DNA of 64,000 nucleotides from Ctena decussata (GCA_963989385.1 OZ022502.1:11953001-12017000); one strand, 5' to 3'. Numbered from the stretch's first letter, positions 9,760 to 19,752 are shown. Notes: generated from the sequence alone by a model not told the origin. Numbers and translations: made by a program.

Positions 9760-12700
9760 ATGACTGACATTTCTGATTACAGGATGCGTATAGGACTTCA
9801 TTACCATCGCCATCTTAGGATTAAAGGGCTGAATCTACTTTCAGTATTTGAATTTCTGATAGTTTTATCCCTCCTGCTTTTGAAAAGTGGGGATATAGAG
9901 ACTAATCCAGGTCCTGCTTCAGAGCAGTCTTTTTCGTCTGTAAGTTCAACTATGTCTTTAAATGAATCCGTAATCAAAAATAAATTCTCTCTCGTACATT
10001 ACAACGTTCAAAGCTTATCTAATAAAAAAGATATACTTTATTCAGAACTATCCAACTTTGATATTATTAGCCTAACTGAAACTTGGCTTGACCAAAGAAC
10101 ACCCGACAATGACATTGAACTTAACGGCTATAAAACATATAGACGAGACCGTGAAATTGATAGTCATGGAGGGGTCTGTGTATACGTTAACAACAATATA
10201 TTTTCTAAACGAAGAAATGATTTAGAAGTACCTAACATAGAATGCATCTGGGTTGAAGTAGTTACACATTCTAAAAAACTCTTAATAGGAACATTTTATA
10301 GACCCCCAAATTCTCCATCAGCAGCTTTCACAGCGATCGAAGACTCCGTCGGGCTAGCTTCTGATATAAATGTTAATAATATACTTATTACTGGTGATTT
10401 TAATGTAGATATGACAGGATATAGAAGCAGCCGGAAAATCAGTGATTTATGTCAACAGTACAATTTATCACAACTTATCTCTGAACAAACTCATTTTACT
10501 GAAAATTCAAGTTCTCTTATTGACTTAATTATGACGTCTAACGCGAACGATATTCTCTTAAGCGGAGTAGGGGACCCCTTTCTAGATCAAAACATTAGAT
10601 ATCATTGCCCTGTGTTCTGTGTTCTAAACTTTGATAAACACAAAACAAATCTAATAAAAAGACATATATGGTTATATGATCGTGGTGATTACCAGTCTCT
10701 TTCAGATGAATTAATGAATACTAACTGGGCGAACCTGAAACACAACGATATAAACACATATGCAAACAATATAACACAACACTTACTAAATCTTTCAGAC
10801 AAGCATATCCCAAATAAAACGATCCATGTAAGACAGTCAGACCCTATTTGGATGAATACTCATATTAAAAAACTAATAAGGAAAAGGAAAAGACTTTACA
10901 AAAGATACAAACAAACTAAAACCAATATAGACTATGATAAATATAAAAAGATAAGGAACCATGTTAACAATGAAATTCGGAACTCAAAACAAAATGCAAA
11001 CGATAAATTAGCAGACAAGCTTAGAAGTGGCAATTTGGGACCCAAAGACTGGTGGAAAACATTAAAAAACGTAATAAAGCCCACAGACTCAACAAATATA
11101 CCACCCCTCTGTAATCAAGAAAATATCTTTTCAGAAGCCAAGGACAAAGCAGAATTACTTAACGACTTCTTTTGCAAACAAAATACTATAAATGAAACAA
11201 ATGCATCTCTTCCTAACATAAATATCACCAATCCTAACACTCTCGACAGTATAACTGTAGAACCATCAGAAGTAGAATTCTTCTTAAAATCTTTGAAAAC
11301 CGGAAAGGCCGCGGGGCCCGATGGCATTAATAACAGACTTTTAAAGGAGCTAGCTCATTCCTTGTCCTATCCACTTTGCGATTTGTTTAACTATTCTTTG
11401 TCAACAGGAGCATTTCCTGTTGTGTGGAAGCAAGCGAATATTACACCTATCTTTAAGAAAGATGATGCTTCAGATCCATCAAACTATCGTCCTATTTCTC
11501 TTCTTAGTACTATCGGTAAGGTTCTTGAAAAAATTGTGCATAAATACATCTTTAACTTTTTTCGTGATAACGCAGTTATCACCACACTACAATCGGGCTT
11601 TGTCCCCGGCGACTCTACTGCAAATCAGCTAGTTGACATTTACAATACTTTCTGTAAGGCTCTTGACGAAGGTAAAGAAGTACGGGCGATCTTCTGTGAT
11701 GTCAGTAAAGCCTTTGATCGAGTATGGCACAGAGGTCTTCTGTACAAATTACATTCTGTAGGAATTAATGGTTCTCTCCTAAGCTGGTTCACTGACTACT
11801 TGAGCAATCGTACACAAAGAGTTGTGCTTCCTGGTGCTAACTCAGATTGGAAATCTATTAACGCAGGCGTGCCTCAAGGCTCTATTCTAGGCCCTCTTCT
11901 TTTTCTGGTTTATGTAAATGACATTGTCGAAAACATTGATTCTAAGATAAGATTATTTGCGGACGATACTAGTTTATATATAGTTATTGATGACCCCTTA
12001 GAAGCAGCTCAAACTCTAAATTCAGATATGGAAAAGATTCACGAACGGGCTTCTAAGTGGTTGGTTACCTTTAATCCTTCGAAATCAGAGTCTCTTCTCT
12101 TTTCTAGAAAGCACAACAAACCCTATCATCCACCTATTATAATGAACAATGAAGTAATTTCTGAAGTCAGTACTCACAAACACCTAGGTCTTACATTTTC
12201 AAACGACTGTACTTGGCATGATCACTTATCACTTATTAAAACAAAAGCCTGGCATAGAATTAATGTTATGAGAAAACTCAAATTTACTTTGGACAGAAAT
12301 TCCCTAGAAACAATCTATTTTGCCTTTATCCGACCTCTTTTGGAATACGCAGACGTTGTGTGGGATAACTGCACACAGTACGAAGCGAATGAACTGGAAA
12401 AAATACAAATAGAGGCAGCCAGAATAGTGACCGGGGGAACTAGACTTGTATCTCTCAATCTTTTATACACTGAGACTGGTTGGGAGACTCTGGCCTCAAG
12501 AAGGGACAAACACAAAATTATTTTGTTCTATAAAATGAATTCTGGTCTTTCTCCAACCTACCTATCTTCACTTGTTCCTCCTACAGTCGGTTCCAACGTG
12601 ACATATAACTTGCGTAACCCAAATAATATACAGACAATACATTCTAGTTCTCAACTCTACTATAACTCTTTTCTTCCTTCTGTTATACGAAACTGGAACC

Positions 12701-13125
12701 TGCTACCCGAAGATATGAGAAATGCTGCTAGCACATCATCTTTCAAACAAGCCCTTAATTCAAATTCAAATGTGAACTTTCCACCACGTCACTATCGCGT
12801 AGGAAAAAGAACTGGCCAAGTTCTACACACGAGACTAAGAACCAAATGCAGTCCACTAAACTACTATCTCTTTACTAAAAATATAATACAGAGTCCCTCC
12901 TGCGAGTGTGGGGCTGTTGAAGATAATAAACATTTTCTTCTTGACTGTCCTCGGTATAATGTTATAAGAGAAGAGATGATGAGATCTTTATCAAACCTGT
13001 GCAGACCTTGCTTAAATGTTCTACTATATGGAGACCAGGCTCTTTCGTATGACACTAATAAGCAAATATTCATCATTGTACAACACTTTATTATCCAGTC
13101 CAAACGTTTCCAGTTGAATCGTTGA
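9760..13125 (+). CDS. 2A-endonuclease-reverse transcriptase polyprotein of a LINE
   Basis: This is a 1121-residue retrotransposase that nicks target DNA and primes reverse transcription there. A TGA at 9748-9750 precedes the first ATG at 9760. Residues 28-41 are hydrophobic (LSVFEFLIVLSLLLL) and run into KSGDIETNPGP; the 2A core DxExNPGP is residues 45-52, with the expected ribosomal skip between G51 and P52. The endonuclease shows NVQSLSNKK, ETWLD (E107), ITGDFNVD (D213, N215) and SLIDLIMTSN (D255). Where many relatives have SDH it reads RYHCPV. The reverse transcriptase shows SNYRPISLLS, VSKAFDRVW (about 648), GVPQGSILGP and FADD at 733-736. A CxC...H...C cluster (C1048, C1050, H1058, C1063) closes the protein. 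No stop or frameshift was seen, so the ORF may still be functional. The hydrophobic leader before 2A resembles cases where 2A efficiency decides between secretion and cytosolic targeting; that role here is inference. Confidence 0.95.
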   Translation: MTDISDYRMRIGLHYHRHLRIKGLNLLSVFEFLIVLSLLLLKSGDIETNPGPASEQSFSSVSSTMSLNESVIKNKFSLVHYNVQSLSNKKDILYSELSNFDIISLTETWLDQRTPDNDIELNGYKTYRRDREIDSHGGVCVYVNNNIFSKRRNDLEVPNIECIWVEVVTHSKKLLIGTFYRPPNSPSAAFTAIEDSVGLASDINVNNILITGDFNVDMTGYRSSRKISDLCQQYNLSQLISEQTHFTENSSSLIDLIMTSNANDILLSGVGDPFLDQNIRYHCPVFCVLNFDKHKTNLIKRHIWLYDRGDYQSLSDELMNTNWANLKHNDINTYANNITQHLLNLSDKHIPNKTIHVRQSDPIWMNTHIKKLIRKRKRLYKRYKQTKTNIDYDKYKKIRNHVNNEIRNSKQNANDKLADKLRSGNLGPKDWWKTLKNVIKPTDSTNIPPLCNQENIFSEAKDKAELLNDFFCKQNTINETNASLPNINITNPNTLDSITVEPSEVEFFLKSLKTGKAAGPDGINNRLLKELAHSLSYPLCDLFNYSLSTGAFPVVWKQANITPIFKKDDASDPSNYRPISLLSTIGKVLEKIVHKYIFNFFRDNAVITTLQSGFVPGDSTANQLVDIYNTFCKALDEGKEVRAIFCDVSKAFDRVWHRGLLYKLHSVGINGSLLSWFTDYLSNRTQRVVLPGANSDWKSINAGVPQGSILGPLLFLVYVNDIVENIDSKIRLFADDTSLYIVIDDPLEAAQTLNSDMEKIHERASKWLVTFNPSKSESLLFSRKHNKPYHPPIIMNNEVISEVSTHKHLGLTFSNDCTWHDHLSLIKTKAWHRINVMRKLKFTLDRNSLETIYFAFIRPLLEYADVVWDNCTQYEANELEKIQIEAARIVTGGTRLVSLNLLYTETGWETLASRRDKHKIILFYKMNSGLSPTYLSSLVPPTVGSNVTYNLRNPNNIQTIHSSSQLYYNSFLPSVIRNWNLLPEDMRNAASTSSFKQALNSNSNVNFPPRHYRVGKRTGQVLHTRLRTKCSPLNYYLFTKNIIQSPSCECGAVEDNKHFLLDCPRYNVIREEMMRSLSNLCRPCLNVLLYGDQALSYDTNKQIFIIVQHFIIQSKRFQLNR

Positions 13126-13737
13126 TCAGAAATGCCTAATTAGTAAATAGTCACTTTATTTAAATTCTTATTTTAGCCATTACTCCTTGTAATCCTTACT
13201 TACTACTGTACCCACTATCGAACTCCTGTATCTTACATGTAAGTCAACAATGTAGAGTCGGATTCAGCCTCTTTTATCCTTTTATCTTTTTTCTCTTTTC
13301 TCATTCAAACATGCCAAATCAGTCAGTGAATAGACAAAGCGTATTCTTAAACGCCGTTTTGCACACGTTACTCCATTCCCCGTGGAGCTTTCCTACTATT
13401 TCTTAACTCTTTGTTAAAGTACCAAAACATCAAATTCTATAACACACTCGAGTATTTCCTCCTTTCTTTCTCAATTTCTTTCTGTAGAACCATTGCTTAA
13501 TTAATTACTTTTTTTTTTCATTACCTTCCGCTTTTGGTATCACTGTACAGATATTGTATATAAATCATATATGACAATCACGTTTATGTAGAAAATTTGT
13601 TTTATTGCAGTTTGGGATACAGATTTAAATAAGTCCTTGGACTTTCTTCTGAATCCCATTTGTATGATTTTTGTATTGTTTGTACTTGTTTGTTGTACAT
13701 TATATGATTATTATGCAAATAAAATAGTGTTTAAACC
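13126..13737 (+). other. 3' UTR of the 2A LINE
   Basis: The segment is AT- and pyrimidine-rich. It holds a 60-codon open stretch at 13637-13819 that runs past the element boundary and is not considered real. AATAAA near 13718 lies about 15 nt before the 3' junction. The 3' end GTGTTTAAACC carries no obvious tandem tail. Confidence 0.7.
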
Positions 13738-13790
13738 AAAATGGATGATTTACCTCCCCAAAAACAATTTTGAATACAGTTATCCCCTAA
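13738..13790. mobile_element. Right target duplication and distal arm of the split foldback
   Basis: 13738-13753 repeats the 16 bp of 7001-7016. The following CTCCCCAAAAACAATTTTG and CAGTTATCCCC are inverted copies of sequence at about 6885-6928, which completes the palindrome the LINE entered. Confidence 0.8.
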
Positions 13791-13993
13791 TTTTGCTCGT
13801 GTTACTTACTCATGACTAAGATAAGATGATAGATAAAATAATTCACAGTTTTTAAATAAAAGAAATAAAATACTTAAAACTCGTATATGCTCGCTAAGAT
13901 CACTCACTATTGCCCACTTTGTAGCCAAATTGGTGTAACAAATGGAATTACTTAAATACTTTTGATCCCTTTTATATCACAAGAAGGACTCTT

Positions 13994-14219
13994 CCAAGGG
14001 CGTAGCTACCTATACGGCAAATACGCAGGTGCGTATTGAAATTTTGTCAAAATTGACAAAATTTCAAAACGCACCTGCATATTTGCTTGCTGAAAGTTTA
14101 TAAATTAGACCAGATTTCAATACCAATTGCCAAAGTGGCTGAAATACTAGCTTTCTCTTCAAGAAGTAGAGAATAAAACATGGTTGTGCGTATAATGAAA
14201 TTACCTCTAGTTACGCCCC
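13994..14219. mobile_element. MITE with AGGGCGTAGCTA / TAGTTACGCCCC ends
   Basis: The ends AGGGCGTAGCTACCT and CTCTAGTTACGCCCC are imperfect inverted repeats. Just inside the left end, GCAGGTGCGT...GTCAA faces its inverted copy (TTGACAAAATTTC...GCACCTGC). No coding capacity is present. The termini recall hAT-derived MITEs, but a clean 8-bp target duplication was not found. Confidence 0.6.
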
Positions 14220-14221
14220 TG

Positions 14222-14909
14222 TCTTCAAAAACAATGAATTCGAGAGCAAACACAATCACCTATCATTTCATCGTCTTATTTAAATTGTGTTCTTAGAAAG
14301 AATGCATTTCTACGAAGATGCCATTGATAGCTGTCCAAGAAATAGAAATATAACAGTGCAAAAATAATCGATTTTCAGATAAAACAGAGTGAAGAAATTA
14401 GATCATTGTTTTCACTTACATGTACGTCAAAAGGAATTTCCTGGTGATTTTGTTTAATCCACAGAGCTTTACAAAAGTTTCCGCCGGTTTAACATGTTTA
14501 AATAGCATCTCGTTTTAAAATGTAAACTTTCGTTCTCTTATTTGTATGGTGTATTACTGGCTTTTTTACAGTTTGCACTGAAATTATAAACGGATAAGGA
14601 AAACAATTCTCTCTATCAACAGTTTGCACAATCAGAATTTATGACATTCCCAAGTTAACCAAACCATATTTGAGCAACATTTTGAAAATGTTTGATTTTT
14701 TTTTTTTTTATTTCTTTTTTTTTTTGGTATGTCATATACATACAATAGAAAAGAACACATTTGATTTTAGAGTGCCACACTGATTTTCCAAAAAGATAAA
14801 ATGTACAATTACTTCAAGAAAAAAAAAATCACTTTCGTCTGAATACACGATTTTATCAATCAGACATCAATGATCAAGATTTCGCATACACAGTTGGCTG
14901 AAGTGTTAC
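14222..14909. other. AT-rich intergenic DNA
   Basis: No ORF, splice-flanked segment or clear repeat was recognised here apart from T-rich runs near 14695-14725 and an A-run near 14820. Confidence 0.5.
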
Positions 14910-15244
14910 CACAGAGTATAATCGATTCCGCTAATTTTCGCTTCCTGCAGAGACTGTACATCATATTTGGCTTCCGCCGATACTGTCCACGATCTCTTGC
15001 TTCCTGTCGAGACTTCTGTACACGATGAATGGCTTCCTGCAGAGACTGTCCGCGTAATTCTGCTTCCTGCCGAGGGTCTCGGCAGAGTCACGCAGAGTCA
15101 CGCGGACAGTCTCGGCAGGAAGCCATTTTTCGAGGCCATAGTCCCAGCAGGAAGCAAGAGTTCGCGGACAGTCTCGGCGGAAGCCAAATATGACGGACAG
15201 TCTCTGCAGGAAGCGAAAATTGGCGGACTGGTTTATACCCTGTG
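14910..15244. mobile_element. Palindromic MITE family P, copy 1
   Basis: The termini are CACAGAGTATAATCGATTCC and its inverted counterpart ending CCCTGTG. Adjacent 5-bp duplications GTTAC lie at 14905-14909 and 15245-15249. Each arm is built from about five 30-bp subunits beginning CTTCCTGC or CTTCCGCC and continuing GAGACTGT. The arms meet in the middle, so the whole unit is a giant hairpin. Apparent ORFs in it are by-products of the subrepeats. Confidence 0.9.
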
Positions 15245-15518
15245 GTTACGATTGACGGGAATTGGCTGAAAGTTCGCCATTTATATTACCTCAACAATTT
15301 GAATGTATTTTTTTTTCAATACAAGTTGGCTCTTTAGCACCTTTTATCGGTCAGTCCTAAACGGTCTAGCTTGCTGCCTAATCCCAATAAATTCATGTGT
15401 TGTATTATTATATATGTCTATATGGAAAAAAATAAAATATTGTTTAAACTAAACGCATGAAAAAACATCATATGAAAAGATGTGCGTCTGCAAAATTGAA
15501 AAAAATAAAAATAAATAG

Positions 15519-15840
15519 AGGATCTCACACGAGTGGCCACTTTATATGAAATTTATGAAACGAGCCTTCGGCGAGTTTCATAAATTTCATATAAAACGCC
15601 CATGAGTGTAAGATTGTAATGACCACTAGTGTTAGATTCTGCTTATCGACTGACCCTTTACGATTTTAACGCCTTCAAACTGAGCAATATTTCAATAAGA
15701 AAACACATTGTTGACATGGACGTTCTCAATGACGTTACATGTACGCGCCGTAGTGTTATAACCTCGTTATAACACGTGTGGTCATACGATTTTATGACAC
15801 GACGTTATCCACTGGATAACAGCGGCGTCATATGATAAAA
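15519..15840 (+). mobile_element. Palindrome-bearing repeat family E, copy 1
   Basis: It contains the foldback TTATATGAAATTTATGAAAC / GTTTCATAAATTTCATATAA, then TTAGATTCTGCTTATC, ATGACGTTACATGTACGCG, ATAACACGTGTGGTCATACG and GACACGACGTTATCCACTGG. The same blocks appear in reverse order and strand at 37855-38098. It is non-coding. Confidence 0.7.
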
Positions 15841-15957
15841 ACGTTTCGTTCAAACAATATTATATTGTCAGTTCTAAGTGCAGAATTAGTGCAGATCCAG
15901 ATGAAACGGCTCACGATGAGCCTCCTCATCAGGAGCTACGTAATTTGCAAATTCCAT

Positions 15958-16141
15958 TGAGCCGCGACACGACAAAATCGTGGCAACAAGCTGGCTTGTG
16001 CGCCCAGTTAAGATAGTTAAGGGTCTAAGCCAACTCCATGCCGACAGCGAAGACTCTGACCAGACTGAGCGGATGTCCAGGCTAATCTGAGTCTTCGCTG
16101 GGCGTACATGCCACTTTGTGGTCTTGTCGTTTTGTGGCTCA
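15958..16141. mobile_element. MITE family B, copy 1
   Basis: Family B is a palindrome with ends TGAGCCGCGACACGACAAAA and TTTTGTCGTGTCGCGGCTCA. Its interior holds repeated GATCAGACTGGGCGGATGCC-type blocks and their complements. This copy is shorter than most (184 bp) and its right end reads TTTTGTGGCTCA. Confidence 0.8.
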
Positions 16142-16348
16142 ACTATACTGAAAGGATTAAATCGCACCGACCCATTCTTTTATGTCATCTTTTTCTAAAA
16201 GCTTTAAACTAAACTTATTTTTAAAGAATTATTAAAAGAGTAAGTTCTCTTTAAGAAGGTTTAAAATACTTACCGTCTCTATTCCAACAGTTCACATATC
16301 ATTTGAGGTCTCTCTTTGTTCTTTCAACCGAGCTAAGCGAAAATGATC

Positions 16349-16578
16349 TGAGCCGCAACATCACAAAACCAACAAAGTGACATGTGCGCCCAGCGAAGAC
16401 TTCGGTCAGCCTGGGCATACGCCCGGTCTCATCAGAGTCTTCGCTGTCCGCATGGAGCCAGCTTAGATCCTTCTCTACCCTTCAAGTGTGCAGCGCCAGA
16501 CTAGAAGGCTGCCTAGGCTGATCTGAGTCTTCGCTGGGCGCACATGCCACTTTGGAGGTTTTGTCGTGTCGCGGCTCA
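16349..16578. mobile_element. MITE family B, copy 2
   Basis: This is a nearly complete 230-bp copy with the left end TGAGCCGCAACATCACAAAA. The central block TTAGATCCTTCTCTACCC marks the palindrome centre. Confidence 0.85.
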
Positions 16579-16984
16579 AACGATCGTATATGCACGTCGA
16601 GCAGCGAAGACTATCTATTTGCTCATCCGCATGTTCTTACCGCATGCGCAGTCTGATCAGAGTCTGCCCTGTTTGCACAATCAGCAATGCCTCTTTTCAC
16701 GAATTGCGATTAGAATCGTACAGTAGCGACAGGAAACATTGCCGGGGAATACGTGGAATGCTTTATTGTATGGATCATATACTTTCGTTGCGGAAGATAT
16801 ACATTAACAATTACAAATTTAGAATTCTTAGATAAGAACACGGATGATTGACAATAGCTAACTAAGTGGGTATCACTTAAATGCCAAATATTAAATTTCC
16901 TGTTGGAGTGGTATGAACAGAAAGTCTATTCCCATTACGTCTACTTTCATATCGTCTTCTTCCATATGTTCGTCTACTCTAGTT

Positions 16985-17305
16985 CACGGGGTATAATCCA
17001 TTCCGCTAAGTTTCGCTTCCTGCAGAGACTGTACATCATATTTGGCTTCCGCCGAGACTGTCCCCGAACACTTGCTTCCCGCAGGGACTACTGTCCTCGA
17101 ACATTGGCTTCCTGCAGAGACTGTCCGCGTGACACTGCTTCCTGCCGAGAGCCTCGGAATCACGCGGACAGTCTCTACAGGAAGCCATTTATCATGTACA
17201 AAAGTCTCGGCAGGAAGCAAGAGTTCGCGGACTATCTTCGGAAGCCAAATATGATGTACAGTCTCTGCAGGAAGCGAAAATTAGCGGAATTGAATACACC
17301 CTGTG
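16985..17305. mobile_element. Palindromic MITE family P, copy 2
   Basis: It runs from CACGGGGTATAATCC to TACACCCTGTG. The flanking 5-bp duplication TAGTT is at 16980-16984 and 17306-17310. Arm structure matches copy 1. Confidence 0.9.
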
Positions 17306-17387
17306 TAGTTTGGACTTAAGTGCAAAATGTCTTCTTAAAGTAACACAAATGACTGGCTATAATTGGATGGATGACTTGCCATTTTAC

Positions 17388-17549
17388 GTCCTTTTCAATA
17401 GTATTGCAGTCATATCAGGACAATGAGTGAGTGATAATAAAAGGGTGTATGCAATGGAATCCACCCCGTTTACGGTAGGAAAGATTCTGGCCTCAAGCGG
17501 GGCTCGAACCCGGATCCAATAATAATAGAAGCTTAATCGTTAAAGCGCC
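17388..17549 (-). mobile_element. tRNA-derived SINE family S1, copy 1
   Basis: On the - strand a degenerate tRNA-like head carries a B-box type GGGTTCGAGCCCCGC, followed by the family body with CCGTAAACGGGGTGG and CTGATATGACTGCAATAC. Copies also lie at 27355-27486 and 49975-50155. The head of this copy is worn. Confidence 0.65.
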
Positions 17550-17558
17550 AAAAACAAA

Positions 17559-17913
17559 TGAGCCGCGACACAAGAAAACCAACAATGTGGTTGTGCGCCC
17601 TGATCAGAGTCTTCGCTAAGCGCTTAAAGGGTATCTTAGACCGCAGACTCAGATCAGCCTGGGCATCCGCCCAGTCTGATCAGAGTCATCGCTGTCCGCA
17701 TGGAGGTAGCTTAGACCCTGAGCTACCCTTTGAGCGCTGAGCGAAGACTCTGATCAGACTGGGCGGAGCAGACTCAGATCAGCCTGGGCATCCATATGGT
17801 AAGCGCTTTAAGCGCTTAGCGAAGACTCTGATCAGACTGGGCGGATGCCCAGGCTGATCTGAGTCTGCCCTGGGCGCACAACCACATTGTTGGTTTTCTC
17901 GTATCGCGGCTCA
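17559..17913. mobile_element. MITE family B, copy 3 (with internal duplication)
   Basis: At 355 bp this copy is about 100 bp longer than its relatives, because the GCGAAGACTCTGATCAGACT block and its complement occur an extra time around 17740-17840. Both termini are preserved. Confidence 0.85.
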
Positions 17914-17983
17914 TTAATATTAACGGCCATTTGAGACAAGGTTTTAGTCTATATATATCAATCTGTCCCAGAGAAAGGAAAAT

Positions 17984-17987
<4 letters not shown>

Positions 17988-18045
<58 letters not shown>
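17988..18045. repeat. (AG)n microsatellite
   Basis: An uninterrupted AG dinucleotide run of about 58 bp. The long serine/leucine alternation in overlapping frames is an artefact. Confidence 0.97.
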
Positions 18046-18047
<2 letters not shown>

Positions 18048-18159
18048 AGCCCCACCCGCACCTACACCAAGAACAGTAAGGCCCATCACTTTTTCAGTTA
18101 AAATATTCAGTATTATCAGTATGGTATTGTTATCACCATTATTGTCTCGGTATCATTAG

Positions 18160-18245
18160 TAGTCGTAGCAGTGGTGGTAGTAGTAATAGTAGTGGTGGTG
18201 GCGTTAGTGGTAGTAGTGGTAATAGTAGAAGTAGAAGAAGTAGTA
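18160..18245. repeat. GTA/GTG-rich trinucleotide repeat
   Basis: Degenerate GTAGTAGTGGTG repeats, apparently a diverged satellite of the longer tract at 18410. Confidence 0.85.
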
Positions 18246-18409
18246 GAAGTACAGTAACACATATCTTAGTGGCCACCTCTTTAAAGCAAGCATGTGTTCA
18301 TTTCCCGAAAAAGACAAAATGCATTGAAATGTTTCTGTATTAAGCAAGCACCTGTCTTAAGCAAGCACATTTTGAATATCCTGTAGGTGCTTGCTTAATA
18401 ATGGTTTGA

Positions 18410-18590
18410 CCGTATTAGTAGTAGTGGAAGAAGTATTAGTGGTGGTGGTTGTTGTAGTAGTAGTAGCAGTTGTAGTAGCTGTAGTAGTAGTACTAGTAGT
18501 CGTAGCAGTAGCAGCAACAGCAGCAGTAGCAGCAGTAGTAGTAGTAGTAGCAGTACTAGTAGTAGCAGCAGTGATAGTAGTAGTTGTAGT
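18410..18590. repeat. (GTA)n trinucleotide tract with GCA interruptions
   Basis: About 180 bp of GTAGTAGTA with GCAGCA, GTTGTA and CTAGTA variants. A poly-valine/alanine frame across it is not a gene. Confidence 0.95.
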
Positions 18591-18763
18591 GAGTGAGTGA
18601 GTGAGTGAGTGAACTCGGGTTTAACGTCCCACCAACAACGAGGTCATATGGAGACGGGACCTCGGTTTAAAGTCTCATCCGAAAGACCGGAGAAGCGGGG
18701 GATCGAACTTGCGACCCTGGATTGGTAGTCCGGAGTGTTATCCACTACACTACAGCCGCTCCT
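18586..18763 (-). mobile_element. tRNA-derived SINE family S2
   Basis: Read on the - strand it starts AGCGGCTGTAGTGTAGTGG (A box), then GGGTCGCAAGTTCGATCCC (B box), a body with a GGTCCCGTCTCC segment, the block GGGACGTTAAACCCGAG, and a (TCAC)n tail at 18590-18612. Such tails mark SINEs mobilised by LINEs. Confidence 0.8.
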
Positions 18764-19129
18764 AGTAGTTGTAGTAACAGGAGCAGCACTAATTGTATAT
18801 TTCAAGTTAGTTTATTTGGCATACTGAGCAGACCATGCAGATAAGAGTTGGCAGGTGGACAAAAAATGGGAGGTTCGTATTTCTTAGCTTATAAAACAAT
18901 TCCAAAAATCTAGATCCGTCTGCAGAAACAATCCCAAAAATCTAGAGCCGTCTTTAGAAAGCTCTAGATTTTTAGGATTGTTCTTGAGAGGAGATCCCAC
19001 CTTATAACAAAATTTTCTAATACCTAAACAGATATTTAGGGTCATTCTAGAAATGGGAAAACCCCGTTTCATAGCCGAATAAATTCTGTACATAGTTTTA
19101 AGATAAGACGTTATGGCACTTTTCCGTAT

Positions 19130-19407
19130 GATTGGTTGATTGATTGATTGACTTGTTGCTTAAAGTCCACGGTAAACAGCTATGGTCATGTCGGGACGGT
19201 CAGTTACCTATCCACACTATTCCTGGGCAGGCTTAGACTTCCTAAGCGGTTAACCAGTACTAAGTGCACATACTGTCGCCAGTAACTTACAACTGCCCCT
19301 CTTGAATCAGCGGAAGGAGAAACGAAAGTATGTGGCCAGACCGGGTATCGAACCAGGACCTCTGACTTATGCCAGATGCCCTACCGATGGCGCTACGCGG
19401 TCCGGCC
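19130..19407 (-). mobile_element. tRNA-derived SINE family S3, copy 1
   Basis: The - strand head has GCGTAGCGCCATCGGTAGGG and GGTTCGATACCCGGTCTGG, followed by a body containing CTGGCGACAGTATGTGC, the GTGGACTTTAAGCAAC block and a (CAAT)n tail near 19135-19155. A second copy is at 28222-28495. Confidence 0.8.
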
Positions 19408-19466
19408 TTTTCCGTATGAAAGGTTATAAACAAAGTGCATGCTGTGGCTTGCGAATAATAAGTCTT

Positions 19467-19732
19467 TGAGCCGTGACACGACAAACCGAACAAAGTGGCA
19501 TGTGCGCCCGTCGAATACTCAGCCTGATAAGCCTGGGTATCCGCCCAGCCTGATCAGTGTCTCCGCTATCACAACGGAGCTAGCTTTGATCCTAATCTAC
19601 CCTCTAAGCGCAAAGCGAAGACTGATCAGGCCGGGCGGATGTCCAAGCTGATCTGAGTCCGACCAGTCTGATCAGAGTCTTCGTTGGCGCACATATATGT
19701 ACCACTTTTTTGTTTTGTCGTGTCGCGGCTCA
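19467..19732. mobile_element. MITE family B, copy 4
   Basis: A full-length copy, 266 bp, with left end TGAGCCGTGACACGACAAAC and right end GTGTCGCGGCTCA. Confidence 0.85.
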
Positions 19733-19752
19733 TTTATTGTATTATTGTATTG

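Larger units (their letters stand above)
7017..13737 (+). mobile_element. Apparently full-length 2A-bearing LINE (CR1/L2-like)
   Basis: A 6.72-kb unit lies between exact 16-bp direct repeats and within a palindrome that is restored if the unit is removed. It has a long 5' region (7017-9759) without a convincing ORF1, a single intact ORF (9760-13125) and a 612-nt 3' UTR with AATAAA just before the end at 13737. The ORF carries an N-terminal 2A motif, an endonuclease and a reverse transcriptase. Related CR1-type elements of sea urchins, lancelets and molluscs are known to carry 2A sequences. The open ORF and perfect target duplications suggest a fairly recent insertion. Other repeats may sit inside the 5' region. 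Confidence 0.85.

Noticed and set aside
18391..18600. Poly-valine ORF
   Set aside because: A translation of the (GTA)n microsatellite.
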